Source: Salinibacterium sp. PAMC 21357 (GTDB taxonomy: Bacteria > Actinomycetota > Actinomycetes > Actinomycetales > Microbacteriaceae). From it: 64,000 nucleotides of DNA. Below the pieces are notes generated by a model. That model had not been told where the DNA came from, searched no databases, and saw nothing but the letters and a program-made list of their open reading frames with translations. Positions 36,238 through 44,861 of the stretch are shown one piece after another; position 1 is the stretch's first letter, and every line of letters starts with the position of its first letter. The stretch spans positions 186,001-250,000 of the forward strand of contig NZ_AHWA01000002.1 in assembly GCF_000247645.1 (NCBI RefSeq). Reading direction: 5' to 3'. Position numbers and translations under genes: made by a program.

Positions 36238-36959
36238 CGACGTACTGACCTCAGGGTCGCCGTAAGCCCCCAGCCGGTGACCCTGAGCAGTGCCTCTGCA
36301 ACAATTCCCGCATGCATTTTTGACCGGCCTGTTGAACGCTCAACGAACGTGATCGGATGCTCTACCACTCGGTAGCCCGCACGTTCGAAGTTCCAGGCCA
36401 GCTCCACTTGGAAGCAATAGCCTTGTGATGACACTCCATCAAGACCAAAGTCTCTTAACGCGCTTGCTCTAAACACGCGGTACCCGGCGGTGAGATCACG
36501 GATGTCGGAGTTGAGGACGGCCCGAGCATATGAATTGCCCGCGCGCGAAACGCTGTGTCGAAACCAGGGCCAGTTTTTGACCGAACCACCGTCGACCCAA
36601 CGGGACCCGATCACTAGATCGTTCCCCGCTTTCGCCAATCTGATCATCGCGGGTAGTTCTACCGGATCGTGCGAGCCATCCGCATCAATTTCGACGATGT
36701 AGTCATAGCCACGTTCAAGAGCAAGGGCGAAGCCAGCGAGATAGGCCTTTCCCAAGCCTTCCTTCTTCGTGCGGTGAAGCACCGACACTCCGCTGTCTGC
36801 TGACGCAAGTTGTTCTGCTCGCTCCCCCGTGCCGTCGGGGCTCGAGTCGTCGACGACAAGAACGTGAGCGCGAGGCACTGCCTGACGCAGTCTGCCGACA
36901 ATCGCGGCAATATTCTCAATCTCGTTGTAGGTGGGAACCACCACGACGACGTTAGGCAT
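36234..36959 (-). CDS. ppm1: Polyprenol monophosphomannose synthase
   Basis: GT2-family enzyme transferring mannose from GDP-mannose to polyprenyl phosphate, used for protein O-mannosylation and lipoglycans. The 241-residue protein has VVVPTYNEIENI at the start, VVDDSSPDGTGE near 36, the metal-binding IDADGSHDP near 93, GSRWVDGGSVKNWPWFR and YCFQVELAWNFERAGYRV. It is the catalytic domain only, without a fused Lnt domain; the lnt gene instead lies immediately upstream with an 8-bp overlap, the split equivalent of the mycobacterial Ppm1 fusion. Confidence 0.94.
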   Translation of the reverse strand: MPNVVVVVPTYNEIENIAAIVGRLRQAVPRAHVLVVDDSSPDGTGERAEQLASADSGVSVLHRTKKEGLGKAYLAGFALALERGYDYIVEIDADGSHDPVELPAMIRLAKAGNDLVIGSRWVDGGSVKNWPWFRHSVSRAGNSYARAVLNSDIRDLTAGYRVFRASALRDFGLDGVSSQGYCFQVELAWNFERAGYRVVEHPITFVERSTGRSKMHAGIVAEALLRVTGWGLTATLRSVRR

Positions 36960-38520
36960 TCTTTCTCCGACCGGCGATTGCTGAAATGATTAGCGCGCCG
37001 AGCGCGATTCCCGACACGAGCCATTCAAGTTCACGCCCCCAGACAACCGCTGGCGTGATGGTGCTGCTCAGCGGGACATCCTCGAGCATTGTTGCGGGTG
37101 TGTACCAAGGTACTTCGGCGATTGTCGTTCCGTCAGGTGCGATAATCGCGCTCAGTCCGACAGTGGATATGTTGACGACGCTGCGACCAAGTTCAAGTGC
37201 CCGAATCCGTGCGGTGGCCAATTGTTGGGCGCTTTCGTCAGTTCGCCCGAAGTCAGCGTTATTGGAAGACGCAATAATCACTCGCGCACCCTGTTCGACC
37301 GACTCAGTGAGGATCTGGTCATCCACGATGTCGAAGCAAATGTTGACACCGACGGTAGTCCCACTAACGTCGAACACCATGTCTGAGGTGCCGACGGTGT
37401 AGTCGCGAGCAATGAGGCCAATAAGGTCGGGCGCAAACTGCGACCAGAAGTCTCGATTCGGAACGTACTCACCAAACGGTACAGGGTGACGTTTGTCGTA
37501 AATATCGACGACGCCCTCCCCCGGCATCCAGAGCAGTTGGCTGTTATAAACCTTGTCGTCTCGTTCGGTGATATCACCGGAGATGAGCGGTGCGCCTGCG
37601 CGTTCAGTGACATAGTCGAAAGCAGAGGCGGCGTAACTGTTGCTCAATGGGGAGATATCAGTGCCGCCCTCCGGCCAGATGACGAGATCAAGATCCTCAC
37701 CATAAAGGGGCTTAGTCGCCTCTAACTGAGCGGCAAGTAGATCGCCGCGCTCACGTTCATCGAAATACGCCGCTTTGCCGTTTCCTTGCACAGCACCGAT
37801 CCTCAGAGAGCCGTCCGTGACCACTGCCCAGGCTGGCACATTGACGAGGAGCGTGAGGATGGCTACGGGCACGAAGGCCGTCCGTAGGACTCGGGAGACG
37901 TGCTGCGACCGCTGCTCGAGAGGAACCTCGCGATAGCGCGTCCAAGAATATTCGACTGCGGCCAGCGTCAGTGTGACAACAAGCACCATGACGAAGCTGA
38001 CCCCTGAGACGCCGAGCCACGCAAAAAGTTCTGAAAGCGGGCTCTGAGATTGTGAAAGCGAAACCCGCCCCCAGGCGAATCCGCCGTATGGCCACACGCT
38101 CGCCCAAGCCTCACGAGCAGTCCACAGCCCCGCTACGACAAAGGCGAGTCCTAAAGTTGAGCCCCAGCCAGCTCCGAACGCTCGCGGTAACCACCGATAG
38201 GCGAGTGTGATCGCCAGAGTACCGGCGGCAAAAAACATCGCCTCAAGAATTGACAGGGCAGACATCGGTACGGGCCCCAAAAACAGTGATGCCCACTGAA
38301 TATGCGTGAAATAGAATGCAGCGCCAGCAAGGAACCCGACCAGCAGCGAGCCTCCGACGCTTCTGCCTCGCGCGGCGATCAACACCAGCGCGATACCGAC
38401 GAAAGTAAGCGGCCACACATCTTTGTCGGGGAATCCGGCATCCAACACTGGGCCTGAAGCGAGGGCCGTGACAATTGCAGCCCAGAGGGGCAGCACAGCA
38501 ACGGATTTGTTGAGCATCAC
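36952..38520 (-). CDS. lnt: Apolipoprotein N-acyltransferase
   Basis: Integral membrane enzyme adding the third acyl chain to lipoproteins. The 522-residue protein has about six N-terminal membrane helices, a nitrilase-like domain (about 230-490) and a final membrane helix. The Glu-Lys-Cys triad is visible: VIWPEGGTD near 280, YDKRHPVPFGEY near 341 and GVNICFD near 393. Its end overlaps ppm1 by 8 bp, and the helicase gene ends 10 bp upstream of its start, indicating one helY-lnt-ppm1 transcript. Several lipoproteins encoded in this window are potential substrates. Confidence 0.95.
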   Translation of the reverse strand: MMLNKSVAVLPLWAAIVTALASGPVLDAGFPDKDVWPLTFVGIALVLIAARGRSVGGSLLVGFLAGAAFYFTHIQWASLFLGPVPMSALSILEAMFFAAGTLAITLAYRWLPRAFGAGWGSTLGLAFVVAGLWTAREAWASVWPYGGFAWGRVSLSQSQSPLSELFAWLGVSGVSFVMVLVVTLTLAAVEYSWTRYREVPLEQRSQHVSRVLRTAFVPVAILTLLVNVPAWAVVTDGSLRIGAVQGNGKAAYFDERERGDLLAAQLEATKPLYGEDLDLVIWPEGGTDISPLSNSYAASAFDYVTERAGAPLISGDITERDDKVYNSQLLWMPGEGVVDIYDKRHPVPFGEYVPNRDFWSQFAPDLIGLIARDYTVGTSDMVFDVSGTTVGVNICFDIVDDQILTESVEQGARVIIASSNNADFGRTDESAQQLATARIRALELGRSVVNISTVGLSAIIAPDGTTIAEVPWYTPATMLEDVPLSSTITPAVVWGRELEWLVSGIALGALIISAIAGRRKNA

Positions 38521-38529
38521 CTGACGAGC

Positions 38530-40962
38530 CTAAGCGACAGAACTGTAGGCGACGATTCCGCGTCGTATACCGTCGAGGGCCTTGCGTGCAGTGCGACCAA
38601 CGTCGCCATCGGCAACCACGGATAGTTGATCGAGGAGGTCGATGGCCTGCTTTGTCGAGCGAACAAAGTCGCCAGCAGCCATGTCTGCAAGATCCAGGAC
38701 AGAGTCGAGGTTGGCGCCATTCGCCCAGCGATACATCGCCAACGAAAGACCTGTGGCCAGCGGTTGGCTGCCCGGCAAGCGGTTATCGCGTTCAAGATCG
38801 TCGAGCTGTGCCCACAACGTCGTCGTCTTGTCGAACGCTTCACGGAAAGGTCCGCGCGGCAAATAACGATCGCTGAGATCCCCCTCATCGCGACGAGGTT
38901 CGTACACGAGGGTGGTGGCCATAGCGGCCATCGACGCAGCATCCAGATCTTTCCAAAAGCCGTGACGAAGGCACTCGGCAACGAGCAGATCGCGCTCCCC
39001 ATAAATTCGGCGAAGAATGCGGCCGTGCTCATTGACCGTCATCTCACCGTTTGCGCCAGGTTCGATGTAATTGAGTTGCGTGAGAACATCAGTAACGCGG
39101 TCGAAAATTTTGGCTACTGCCCCCGTGCGGTTGTGAATCTGCCGACTCAACTGGTCAGTCTCCCGCTTGAGGCGCCACCAGCGTTCCGACCAGCGCGCAT
39201 GAGACTCGCGCTCCGGACAAGCATGACAATCGTGCTTGCGCATCTGAGTGCGCAAGCTGGCGAGCTTGCGTTGACGCCGATCCCGATCGGCGCGCTCGTT
39301 CGGAGCATTCTTCGGCGATGTTTTGCGCTCAAGGTCATTCAGCTCGCGCCGAATCCGCGAGTACTCGGCGAAATCGCCCAGATGACACTGCATCGACTTC
39401 TCATAGCCTTCGAGAGAGTTCTTTTGCGAACGAACTTTTCGTGCCAAATCAACGACGGCGCGGTCTGCTTGGAACTGGGCGAAGCTCGATTCTAAAATCT
39501 CGCGGGTGTGCTCCCGACCAAAAAGTTCAATCAGGTTTACCGCCATGTTGTAGGTCGGCTTGAAGCTCGAATTGAGCGGATAAGTGCGACGAGACGCAAG
39601 CGAAGCCACCGCTTGTGGGTCTAAACCATCGACCCACTGGATGACCGAATGGCCCTCAATATCGATCCCTCTTCGGCCCGCACGACCCGTGAGCTGCGTG
39701 TACTCCCCTGGAGTAATCGGAACACGCGCTTCCCCATTGAACTTCTCGAGCTTCTCGAGAACCACCGTGCGCGCAGGCATGTTGATGCCCAGCGCTAGTG
39801 TCTCGGTCGCGAAGACAGCTTTGACGAGCTTCCTCTGAAAGAGCTCCTCAACCACTTCCTTGAACGCCGGCAGCATGCCAGCGTGATGCGCAGCGACGCC
39901 ACGCTCGAGCCCGTTCAGCCACTCCCAATAGCCCAAGACAGCAAGATCCTCATCGAGAAGCGTGCGGCAGCGTGCTTCCACGATTTCGCGGATTTCGTCG
40001 CGTTCCTGCACAGTGGTGAGGCGAACGCCGGCCCGCAGAACCTGATTCACCGCCTGGTCGCAGCCCATGCGACTGAAAATGAAGAAAATTGCCGGAACCA
40101 AATTTTTGGATGCCAGCATTGCGACAACATCCGCACGATCCATGCGAGTGCGTGCCGGGCGGCCGCCGCGTGACTCGTATCGCCCACTGTTCTTGCGGTT
40201 GCGGACACTCTGGCTTCTCCCACCGAAGCGCGCCATCTGCACTAGCTCTGGGTTCACACGGTTCGTGGCGGCGAGTCCAGACGAGTCGAAGAGATCAATA
40301 AGTTTGCTGCTGACGAGCACATGCTGTTCTAGTGGCACAGGACGCTGCTCTGAGACGATAACCTCAGTGTCACCGCGAACGGCCTGCAACCAGTCTCCAA
40401 ACTCCTCTGCGTTCGACACTGTCGCGCTGAGCGAGACCATGTGAACGTCGTCTGGCAAGTGGATGATCACTTCTTCCCAGACCGCGCCGCGGAAGCGGTC
40501 ACCAAGAAAATGAACCTCGTCCATCACTACTGTGCTGAGATTGCGTAGCAAATCTGATTTGGCGTAGAGCATGTTTCGCAGCACTTCGGTCGTCATAACA
40601 ACGATCCGTGCACTCGCGTTAACATTGGTGTCACCCGTCAGCAGGCCCACATTCTCTGCGCCATATTCGGTGACAAGTTCTTGGAACTTTTGGTTACTCA
40701 GTGCCTTCATCGGTGCGGTGTAAAAGACCTTTGGTCCCTCGAGCTGCATCGCCCGATAAATCGCGAACTCGGCAATTATCGTTTTGCCGGCGCCCGTAGG
40801 GGCAGCGACCAAAACACTCTTGTCATCTTCAACTACCTGACACGCCAAGACCTGGAACTCGTCCAGATCGAAACGCTGGCTGGCGCGAAAAGCTTCAAGC
40901 ACGGGGTAGCCGCGACGCTTCTTCGCCGCAGCGAAACGTTCGGCGGGAGACAGATCAGTCAT
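38530..40962 (-). CDS. helY: DEVH-box helicase, HelY/Ski2-Mtr4 type
   Basis: An 810-residue superfamily 2 helicase of the Ski2/Mtr4-like group found in actinobacteria. Motif I APTGAGKT is near 55-62, motif II DEVH near 149, motif III SLSATV near 175 and motif VI TGRAGRRG near 424. The C-terminal half contains a cysteine-bearing insert (KHDCHACPERESH) and a DSH-like C-terminal domain. Probable RNA helicase in RNA processing or decay. It lies downstream of tatA-tatC, as in mycobacteria, and 10 bp upstream of lnt. Confidence 0.94.
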   Translation of the reverse strand: MTDLSPAERFAAAKKRRGYPVLEAFRASQRFDLDEFQVLACQVVEDDKSVLVAAPTGAGKTIIAEFAIYRAMQLEGPKVFYTAPMKALSNQKFQELVTEYGAENVGLLTGDTNVNASARIVVMTTEVLRNMLYAKSDLLRNLSTVVMDEVHFLGDRFRGAVWEEVIIHLPDDVHMVSLSATVSNAEEFGDWLQAVRGDTEVIVSEQRPVPLEQHVLVSSKLIDLFDSSGLAATNRVNPELVQMARFGGRSQSVRNRKNSGRYESRGGRPARTRMDRADVVAMLASKNLVPAIFFIFSRMGCDQAVNQVLRAGVRLTTVQERDEIREIVEARCRTLLDEDLAVLGYWEWLNGLERGVAAHHAGMLPAFKEVVEELFQRKLVKAVFATETLALGINMPARTVVLEKLEKFNGEARVPITPGEYTQLTGRAGRRGIDIEGHSVIQWVDGLDPQAVASLASRRTYPLNSSFKPTYNMAVNLIELFGREHTREILESSFAQFQADRAVVDLARKVRSQKNSLEGYEKSMQCHLGDFAEYSRIRRELNDLERKTSPKNAPNERADRDRRQRKLASLRTQMRKHDCHACPERESHARWSERWWRLKRETDQLSRQIHNRTGAVAKIFDRVTDVLTQLNYIEPGANGEMTVNEHGRILRRIYGERDLLVAECLRHGFWKDLDAASMAAMATTLVYEPRRDEGDLSDRYLPRGPFREAFDKTTTLWAQLDDLERDNRLPGSQPLATGLSLAMYRWANGANLDSVLDLADMAAGDFVRSTKQAIDLLDQLSVVADGDVGRTARKALDGIRRGIVAYSSVA

Positions 40963-41017
40963 TGACTACAGCCTAAACCGTGCCAGAAGCTGCGCGTGCA
41001 GTCCGAGCGGGTTCACT

Positions 41018-41818
41018 CTAGGCTTCGGCCCCGAGCTCGGTGTCGAACTTTGCTGCCCGTTTAGCGGCGCGCCGATCATGAAGCCAAGCGATGAGAGCGG
41101 CTGCGAAGTAAAGGAACACCATCGGGATAGCCAGCAAAAACATCGAAACGATGTCGGCCGCTGGAGTAGCCAGAGCAGTGAAGAGGCAGATCGCCAAAAT
41201 TGCGATGCGCCATCCCTTGATGATCGCCGCAGCGGAAAGCACTCCGACGAAGTTCAGCAGCACGATAAACACCGGGAGAACGAAGGCAATGCCGATGGCC
41301 AGCATCAGCTTCACAATGAAGTCGTAGTAGTACTTGGCGTTGAGGTTTGAGAGATCTTGATCGCCAGCAAAACTCAGCAGTAGCGTCACGATGTTGGGCA
41401 TCAGAAGCCAGCCGGCCGCGCAACCGGCCAGAAACAGTGGGATCGCGGCGGCAAGAAAACCAATAGCGTACTGCTTTTCTTTACGCACTAAGCCGGGCAC
41501 CAAGAATGCCCAGATTTGATAAAGCCAGACGGGACTCGCGGCCACAATTCCGACCGTAAGAACGATTTGGAAATGAATATCAAATGCTTGAGTCACAGCA
41601 TCGTAGTTGAGAGCAGCACCGCGACCCGTGGCGTCAGCAATGTTGGTGATCGGCGCACGCAACGCATCAATGACGAACTCGACGATAAAGATTGAGCCGA
41701 TACCGGTTACGACAATAGTCACTGCCGAAATTGTTAACCGCTTTCGCAGTTCTATCAGGTGGGCGCCGAGCGACATCCGTTCGTCGCTCTTGTTGCGCCA
41801 CCTAGCGGTCCGCGCCAT
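41018..41818 (-). CDS. tatC: Sec-independent protein translocase TatC
   Basis: Core receptor of the twin-arginine translocase that recognises folded substrates. The 266-residue protein starts with MSLGAHLIELRKRL, the conserved N-terminal cytoplasmic segment, and has six membrane helices; FLVPGLVRKEKQYAIGF is the family's central loop. The C-terminal tail is basic then acidic. tatA lies 5 bp upstream. A likely Tat substrate, the DUF305 lipoprotein, is encoded in the same window. Confidence 0.96.
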   Translation of the reverse strand: MARTARWRNKSDERMSLGAHLIELRKRLTISAVTIVVTGIGSIFIVEFVIDALRAPITNIADATGRGAALNYDAVTQAFDIHFQIVLTVGIVAASPVWLYQIWAFLVPGLVRKEKQYAIGFLAAAIPLFLAGCAAGWLLMPNIVTLLLSFAGDQDLSNLNAKYYYDFIVKLMLAIGIAFVLPVFIVLLNFVGVLSAAAIIKGWRIAILAICLFTALATPAADIVSMFLLAIPMVFLYFAAALIAWLHDRRAAKRAAKFDTELGAEA

Positions 41819-41823
41819 ACGGG

Positions 41824-42036
41824 CTAAGGCTTTGGCGGAGTTAGGTCGTCGGAATCACTCGACGGCGGGCTCTTGTCGTCGCCGTTCTCGTCTTTCATCG
41901 TCTTAACTTCGCTGCGGAAGATACGCATCGACTGACCGATGCTGCGAGCGAGCCCCGGAAGCTTGGGTGCGCCGAACAACAGCAAAACGACGACCAAGAT
42001 AATGATCAGGTGTGCCCCGGAGAGATTGCCGAGCAT
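41824..42036 (-). CDS. tatA: Sec-independent protein translocase TatA
   Basis: A 70-residue pore-forming component of the twin-arginine translocase. One N-terminal membrane helix (about 9-21), the FGAPKLPGLARSIGQSMRIFRSEV hinge and amphipathic helix, and an acidic Ser/Pro tail are typical. It precedes tatC by 5 bp on the same strand. The tail is short, as in other small actinobacterial TatA proteins. Confidence 0.95.
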   Translation of the reverse strand: MLGNLSGAHLIIILVVVLLLFGAPKLPGLARSIGQSMRIFRSEVKTMKDENGDDKSPPSSDSDDLTPPKP

Positions 42037-42117
42037 TTGGGTTCATCCTTTAACTGTCGAAGACTATGTGGTGCCATCATACCCAGCACCTCGTCGCTTG
42101 CTACGACATGAGCAGCT

Positions 42118-42498
42118 TTAGCGCCGATCGGTTTCGTGTCGAGAGTTGTCAACGAACTCCACCGGGAACCAGCGCTGAGGTTGTTTACCAAAACCGACAA
42201 GCACGTAATCCGACCGACCGCTGCGCTTCGGATGATAAAGCACCACCGCCTTTTTCTTTAGCAGTTCAGAGTCTCCGGCGCTCACTAATACTTTTACCGC
42301 GGTGCGTTCGATGCCGGAACTGTCGGTGTACCGCACAGCAATGCGCGGGCTTCGGCGGCCGCGATGGTAGAGACTACTCGTCGCCCGGGTTTGCGCGCCC
42401 GTAGTCAGAAGCAGGGCTCGAATTGATCGACGGCGCAGCCTGGTTGCCGTCCACAAAAGAGCAACGAAGATCACTCCTACGGCAAAAAGCCAACCCAC
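42118..42498 (-). CDS. Small membrane protein, DUF3592-like
   Basis: A 126-residue protein with one N-terminal membrane helix (about 3-20), a basic stretch and a beta-rich domain (IAVRYTDSSGIERTAVKVLV, AVVLYHPKRSGRSDYVLVG) that resembles the DUF3592 fold, though I am not sure of the family. It starts directly after the stop of the next upstream gene and lies 81 bp before tatA, so it probably belongs to the pafBC-tatAC transcript. Confidence 0.72.
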   Translation of the reverse strand: MGWLFAVGVIFVALLWTATRLRRRSIRALLLTTGAQTRATSSLYHRGRRSPRIAVRYTDSSGIERTAVKVLVSAGDSELLKKKAVVLYHPKRSGRSDYVLVGFGKQPQRWFPVEFVDNSRHETDRR

Positions 42499-42846
42499 TT
42501 ACGACCAACCCTCTGGCCACTGAGCCGTGCTCGCGTCACGCTTCGTGATTCGCCGTGCCCGAGCAATGCGGCGCTCATGACGCTCAAGCTTGAGGTCGGC
42601 CCGTCTGCGCTTTCTCTCGTCGTGCTGCGCTCGAATCTCGCTCATCTTTTCCAGCACAGCAATTTGAGGCTTAGTAAGTTCGGCTGATTCCCTGTCAAGA
42701 ATCGCCGTCTTGTCGACCAAAGCTGACAACTCACGCATCACAGCCATCGCCTTACGAAAAAGCGTGATTGCGAGAATGGTAAGCACGATAAGCAGGGCTA
42801 GCGTAAGGCCCACCCAGATTAGAAGCCATCCCCACCACTGAATCAC
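42499..42846 (-). CDS. Membrane-anchored coiled-coil protein of unknown function
   Basis: A 115-residue protein: one N-terminal membrane helix (about 6-29), then a long charged helix likely to form a coiled coil (about 33-100, rich in Glu, Arg and Lys, e.g. ERHERRIARARRITKR), ending AQWPEGWS. No family recognised. The downstream membrane gene starts directly after its stop, and the pafC stop lies 8 bp upstream of its start, so it fits a common operon. Confidence 0.7.
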   Translation of the reverse strand: MIQWWGWLLIWVGLTLALLIVLTILAITLFRKAMAVMRELSALVDKTAILDRESAELTKPQIAVLEKMSEIRAQHDERKRRRADLKLERHERRIARARRITKRDASTAQWPEGWS

Positions 42847-42854
42847 ATTGGCAC

Positions 42855-43837
42855 CTAGAGCGCCTTCGTGTAACGTTCAGCACCGGCACGAGCCCATCGT
42901 GCTGCAGCATCACGGGCTTCGACCGGCGAGATCACCGTGACAACGCCGGGAAGCCCAGCAACGAGCCGCTTGAGCCCATGGAAGTGTGGCACGAGCACCG
43001 TAGTGCGGACACGGTCCCCTGCGGGGAGCAATTTGGCGTCAGGGCAACATAGTCTCCCAGTAGAGGAATTGCGCTCTCGACGACCTCTATCGTGACCCGG
43101 ATATCTTCGGGTGAGGCATCAAAAAGTGTCTCAGGAAGACTTACATCGGCAACGGTGTGCGTGATCGACTCGGACGTCATCGTTGGGCACGAGATGCGAT
43201 CGAGACGAAAGGTTCGCACATCTTCCCGCGAGTGGCACCATCCGCGAACGTACCAATCCGCATCTACTGATTCGATTCGTAACGGATCGATCCGGCGACG
43301 CTCTGACTCGCCTCGCGAGTTGAGATAGTCGAACTCGATCTGGGTGCCAGCGGCCACAGTCTCACGAATAAGCGCGAGGGTCTCATCCAGGTCGCTCGCC
43401 TCAACGCCCACAGCCGTGGGCTGGGCAGAGGCTCCGCGAGACAACTTCGACATTAGGGTTGCGATTGCAACCCGATCGGCATGCTCAGGGAGACCGGAAA
43501 GGTATTGAAGCCCGGCGATTAGTGCTGAGGCTTCCCGGGCCGAGAATCGAGGTGAGTCGTCGATCGCGACCATGTGAGTGAGCACAATCTGGTCGTTCTC
43601 TTCGAAGTCATCCCAGGCGATGTCAAAAAGATCGCTGTCTTGATAGGTAGCGGTCTCGCCCGGGACTCCGGAAACCGCAATCAGGCGAACGGCGTCGCGA
43701 ATCTGCTGTTGGGGAACCCCAAAGTGGGCGGCGGCCTCCGACACGCTCACGCGATCGTGGTCCATCAGATACGGAACGAGCGCGAGCAAATAGACCAATT
43801 TGTCTTGGGCGCGCAAGGGTTGAATTTTCTTAGCCAT
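42855..43837 (-). CDS. pafC: WYL-domain regulator PafC, frameshifted in this sequence
   Basis: Second subunit of the PafBC transcriptional activator of the DNA-damage response. From ATG 43837 the protein has an N-terminal wHTH (about 1-70), a central PafC region and a WYL domain (TQIEFDYLNSRGESERRRIDPL). After GDYVA near plus 43044 the frame is lost; the next frame continues with DAKLLPAGDRVRTTVLVPHF to a TAG at 42855. Restoring one C in the GCCC run gives 327 residues, the usual length. The gene overlaps the pafB stop by 8 bp. As sequenced, the C-terminal ligand-sensing extension would be replaced by unrelated residues. Confidence 0.9.
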
Positions 43838-44813
43838 GGTCTGCCGCCGTTCTCGTGAGGCGCTCGATAACCGCTTCGCGAAGAACCGGCGGGGCCAACA
43901 CCAAAACTTCAGGGCCAAAGCTCGCGAGCTCATCGGCGAATATATTGAGGTCGGTGAAATGGAGTTCGAGTTCCGTCGACGGGCTCGGCATTGCGCCACG
44001 CCGCTTACTTAACCGAGTCGCCGCGTCAGTGCCCGGCTCAACCTTCACGACGGCGAGGTTGGCTTGCCAGACGGCTTCTAATTCTGCCAAAGCACGCGCA
44101 GCTGCATCCGCGGTGGTTTCGTCGAAGGGCTTTTTGGTAGCTCGGACCGCGCTGACGATTCGGCGCAACAGGAAGGTTTTGAAAAGATCAGTTGCGGGAT
44201 CTTTCGCGTAAAGATGCCACCGACCTTGGTGCTGCACCAGCGCGAGCGGCGCAACAGTTCTCAAGGTCGCAGTTTGTTCACCCGGCTTCAAGTACTCGAA
44301 TGTCACGAGAACACCCTTGTCGAGCGCGGAACGCAGGGGTTCGAAAGATTGCTCCCGCACCCGCAATTGCGGCGCGTAGCTCAGCACGGGCTCCGCGGTC
44401 GCAATTCCGAGCGAGCGCAACTTGACCATCGCACGGCGAGACTCCTCAGAAAGCGAACCTTCTCGCCAGACCATGGCGGCAAGCCCGAGAAGCGTCGACT
44501 CTTCTGCGGAGAAGCTAATGTCTTCTGGCAATTCATAGTCGGCACGCGGGATGCGGTACCGCAGGTTGTGATTATTGCCGGCCTGCTCTGGCGACTCAAT
44601 GGTCTCAAGCGGGACCCCGAGTTCGCGAACATCGTCCTTATCGCGCTCAAATTGACGCTCAAGGTTTGAGTTATCGCCCGAGTGAACGAACCGCTGGCGG
44701 TACCCCTGCACGGTCGACAAAATTTCGCTCTTCGTCAGCCCGGCCTCAGACGACAGTAAGGCTAAAACCAAGCTAAAAAGACGTTCCTCATTGGGAACTT
44801 TGGTTACTGGCAC
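43830..44813 (-). CDS. pafB: WYL-domain regulator PafB
   Basis: First subunit of the heterodimeric PafBC regulator, which activates most DNA-repair genes after damage in mycobacteria independently of LexA. The 327-residue protein has an N-terminal wHTH (about 8-75, EERLFSLVLALLSSEAGLTK), a central linker and a WYL domain (about 145-210: VTFEYLKPGEQTATLRTV, GRWHLYAKD), then the WCX C-terminal extension. It is translationally coupled to pafC. The proteasome/Pup genes that usually flank pafBC are absent here. Confidence 0.94.
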   Translation of the reverse strand: MPVTKVPNEERLFSLVLALLSSEAGLTKSEILSTVQGYRQRFVHSGDNSNLERQFERDKDDVRELGVPLETIESPEQAGNNHNLRYRIPRADYELPEDISFSAEESTLLGLAAMVWREGSLSEESRRAMVKLRSLGIATAEPVLSYAPQLRVREQSFEPLRSALDKGVLVTFEYLKPGEQTATLRTVAPLALVQHQGRWHLYAKDPATDLFKTFLLRRIVSAVRATKKPFDETTADAAARALAELEAVWQANLAVVKVEPGTDAATRLSKRRGAMPSPSTELELHFTDLNIFADELASFGPEVLVLAPPVLREAVIERLTRTAADHG

Positions 44814-44861
44814 GAGTCAAATCCTACGTCTCTGACACCCGGCCGTGTCGTGGTTGAACGA

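Noticed and set aside
38517-39032. 171-codon minus-strand frame ending next to lnt
   Set aside because: Same strand but different frame within helY, whose protein reads through with conserved C-terminal residues.
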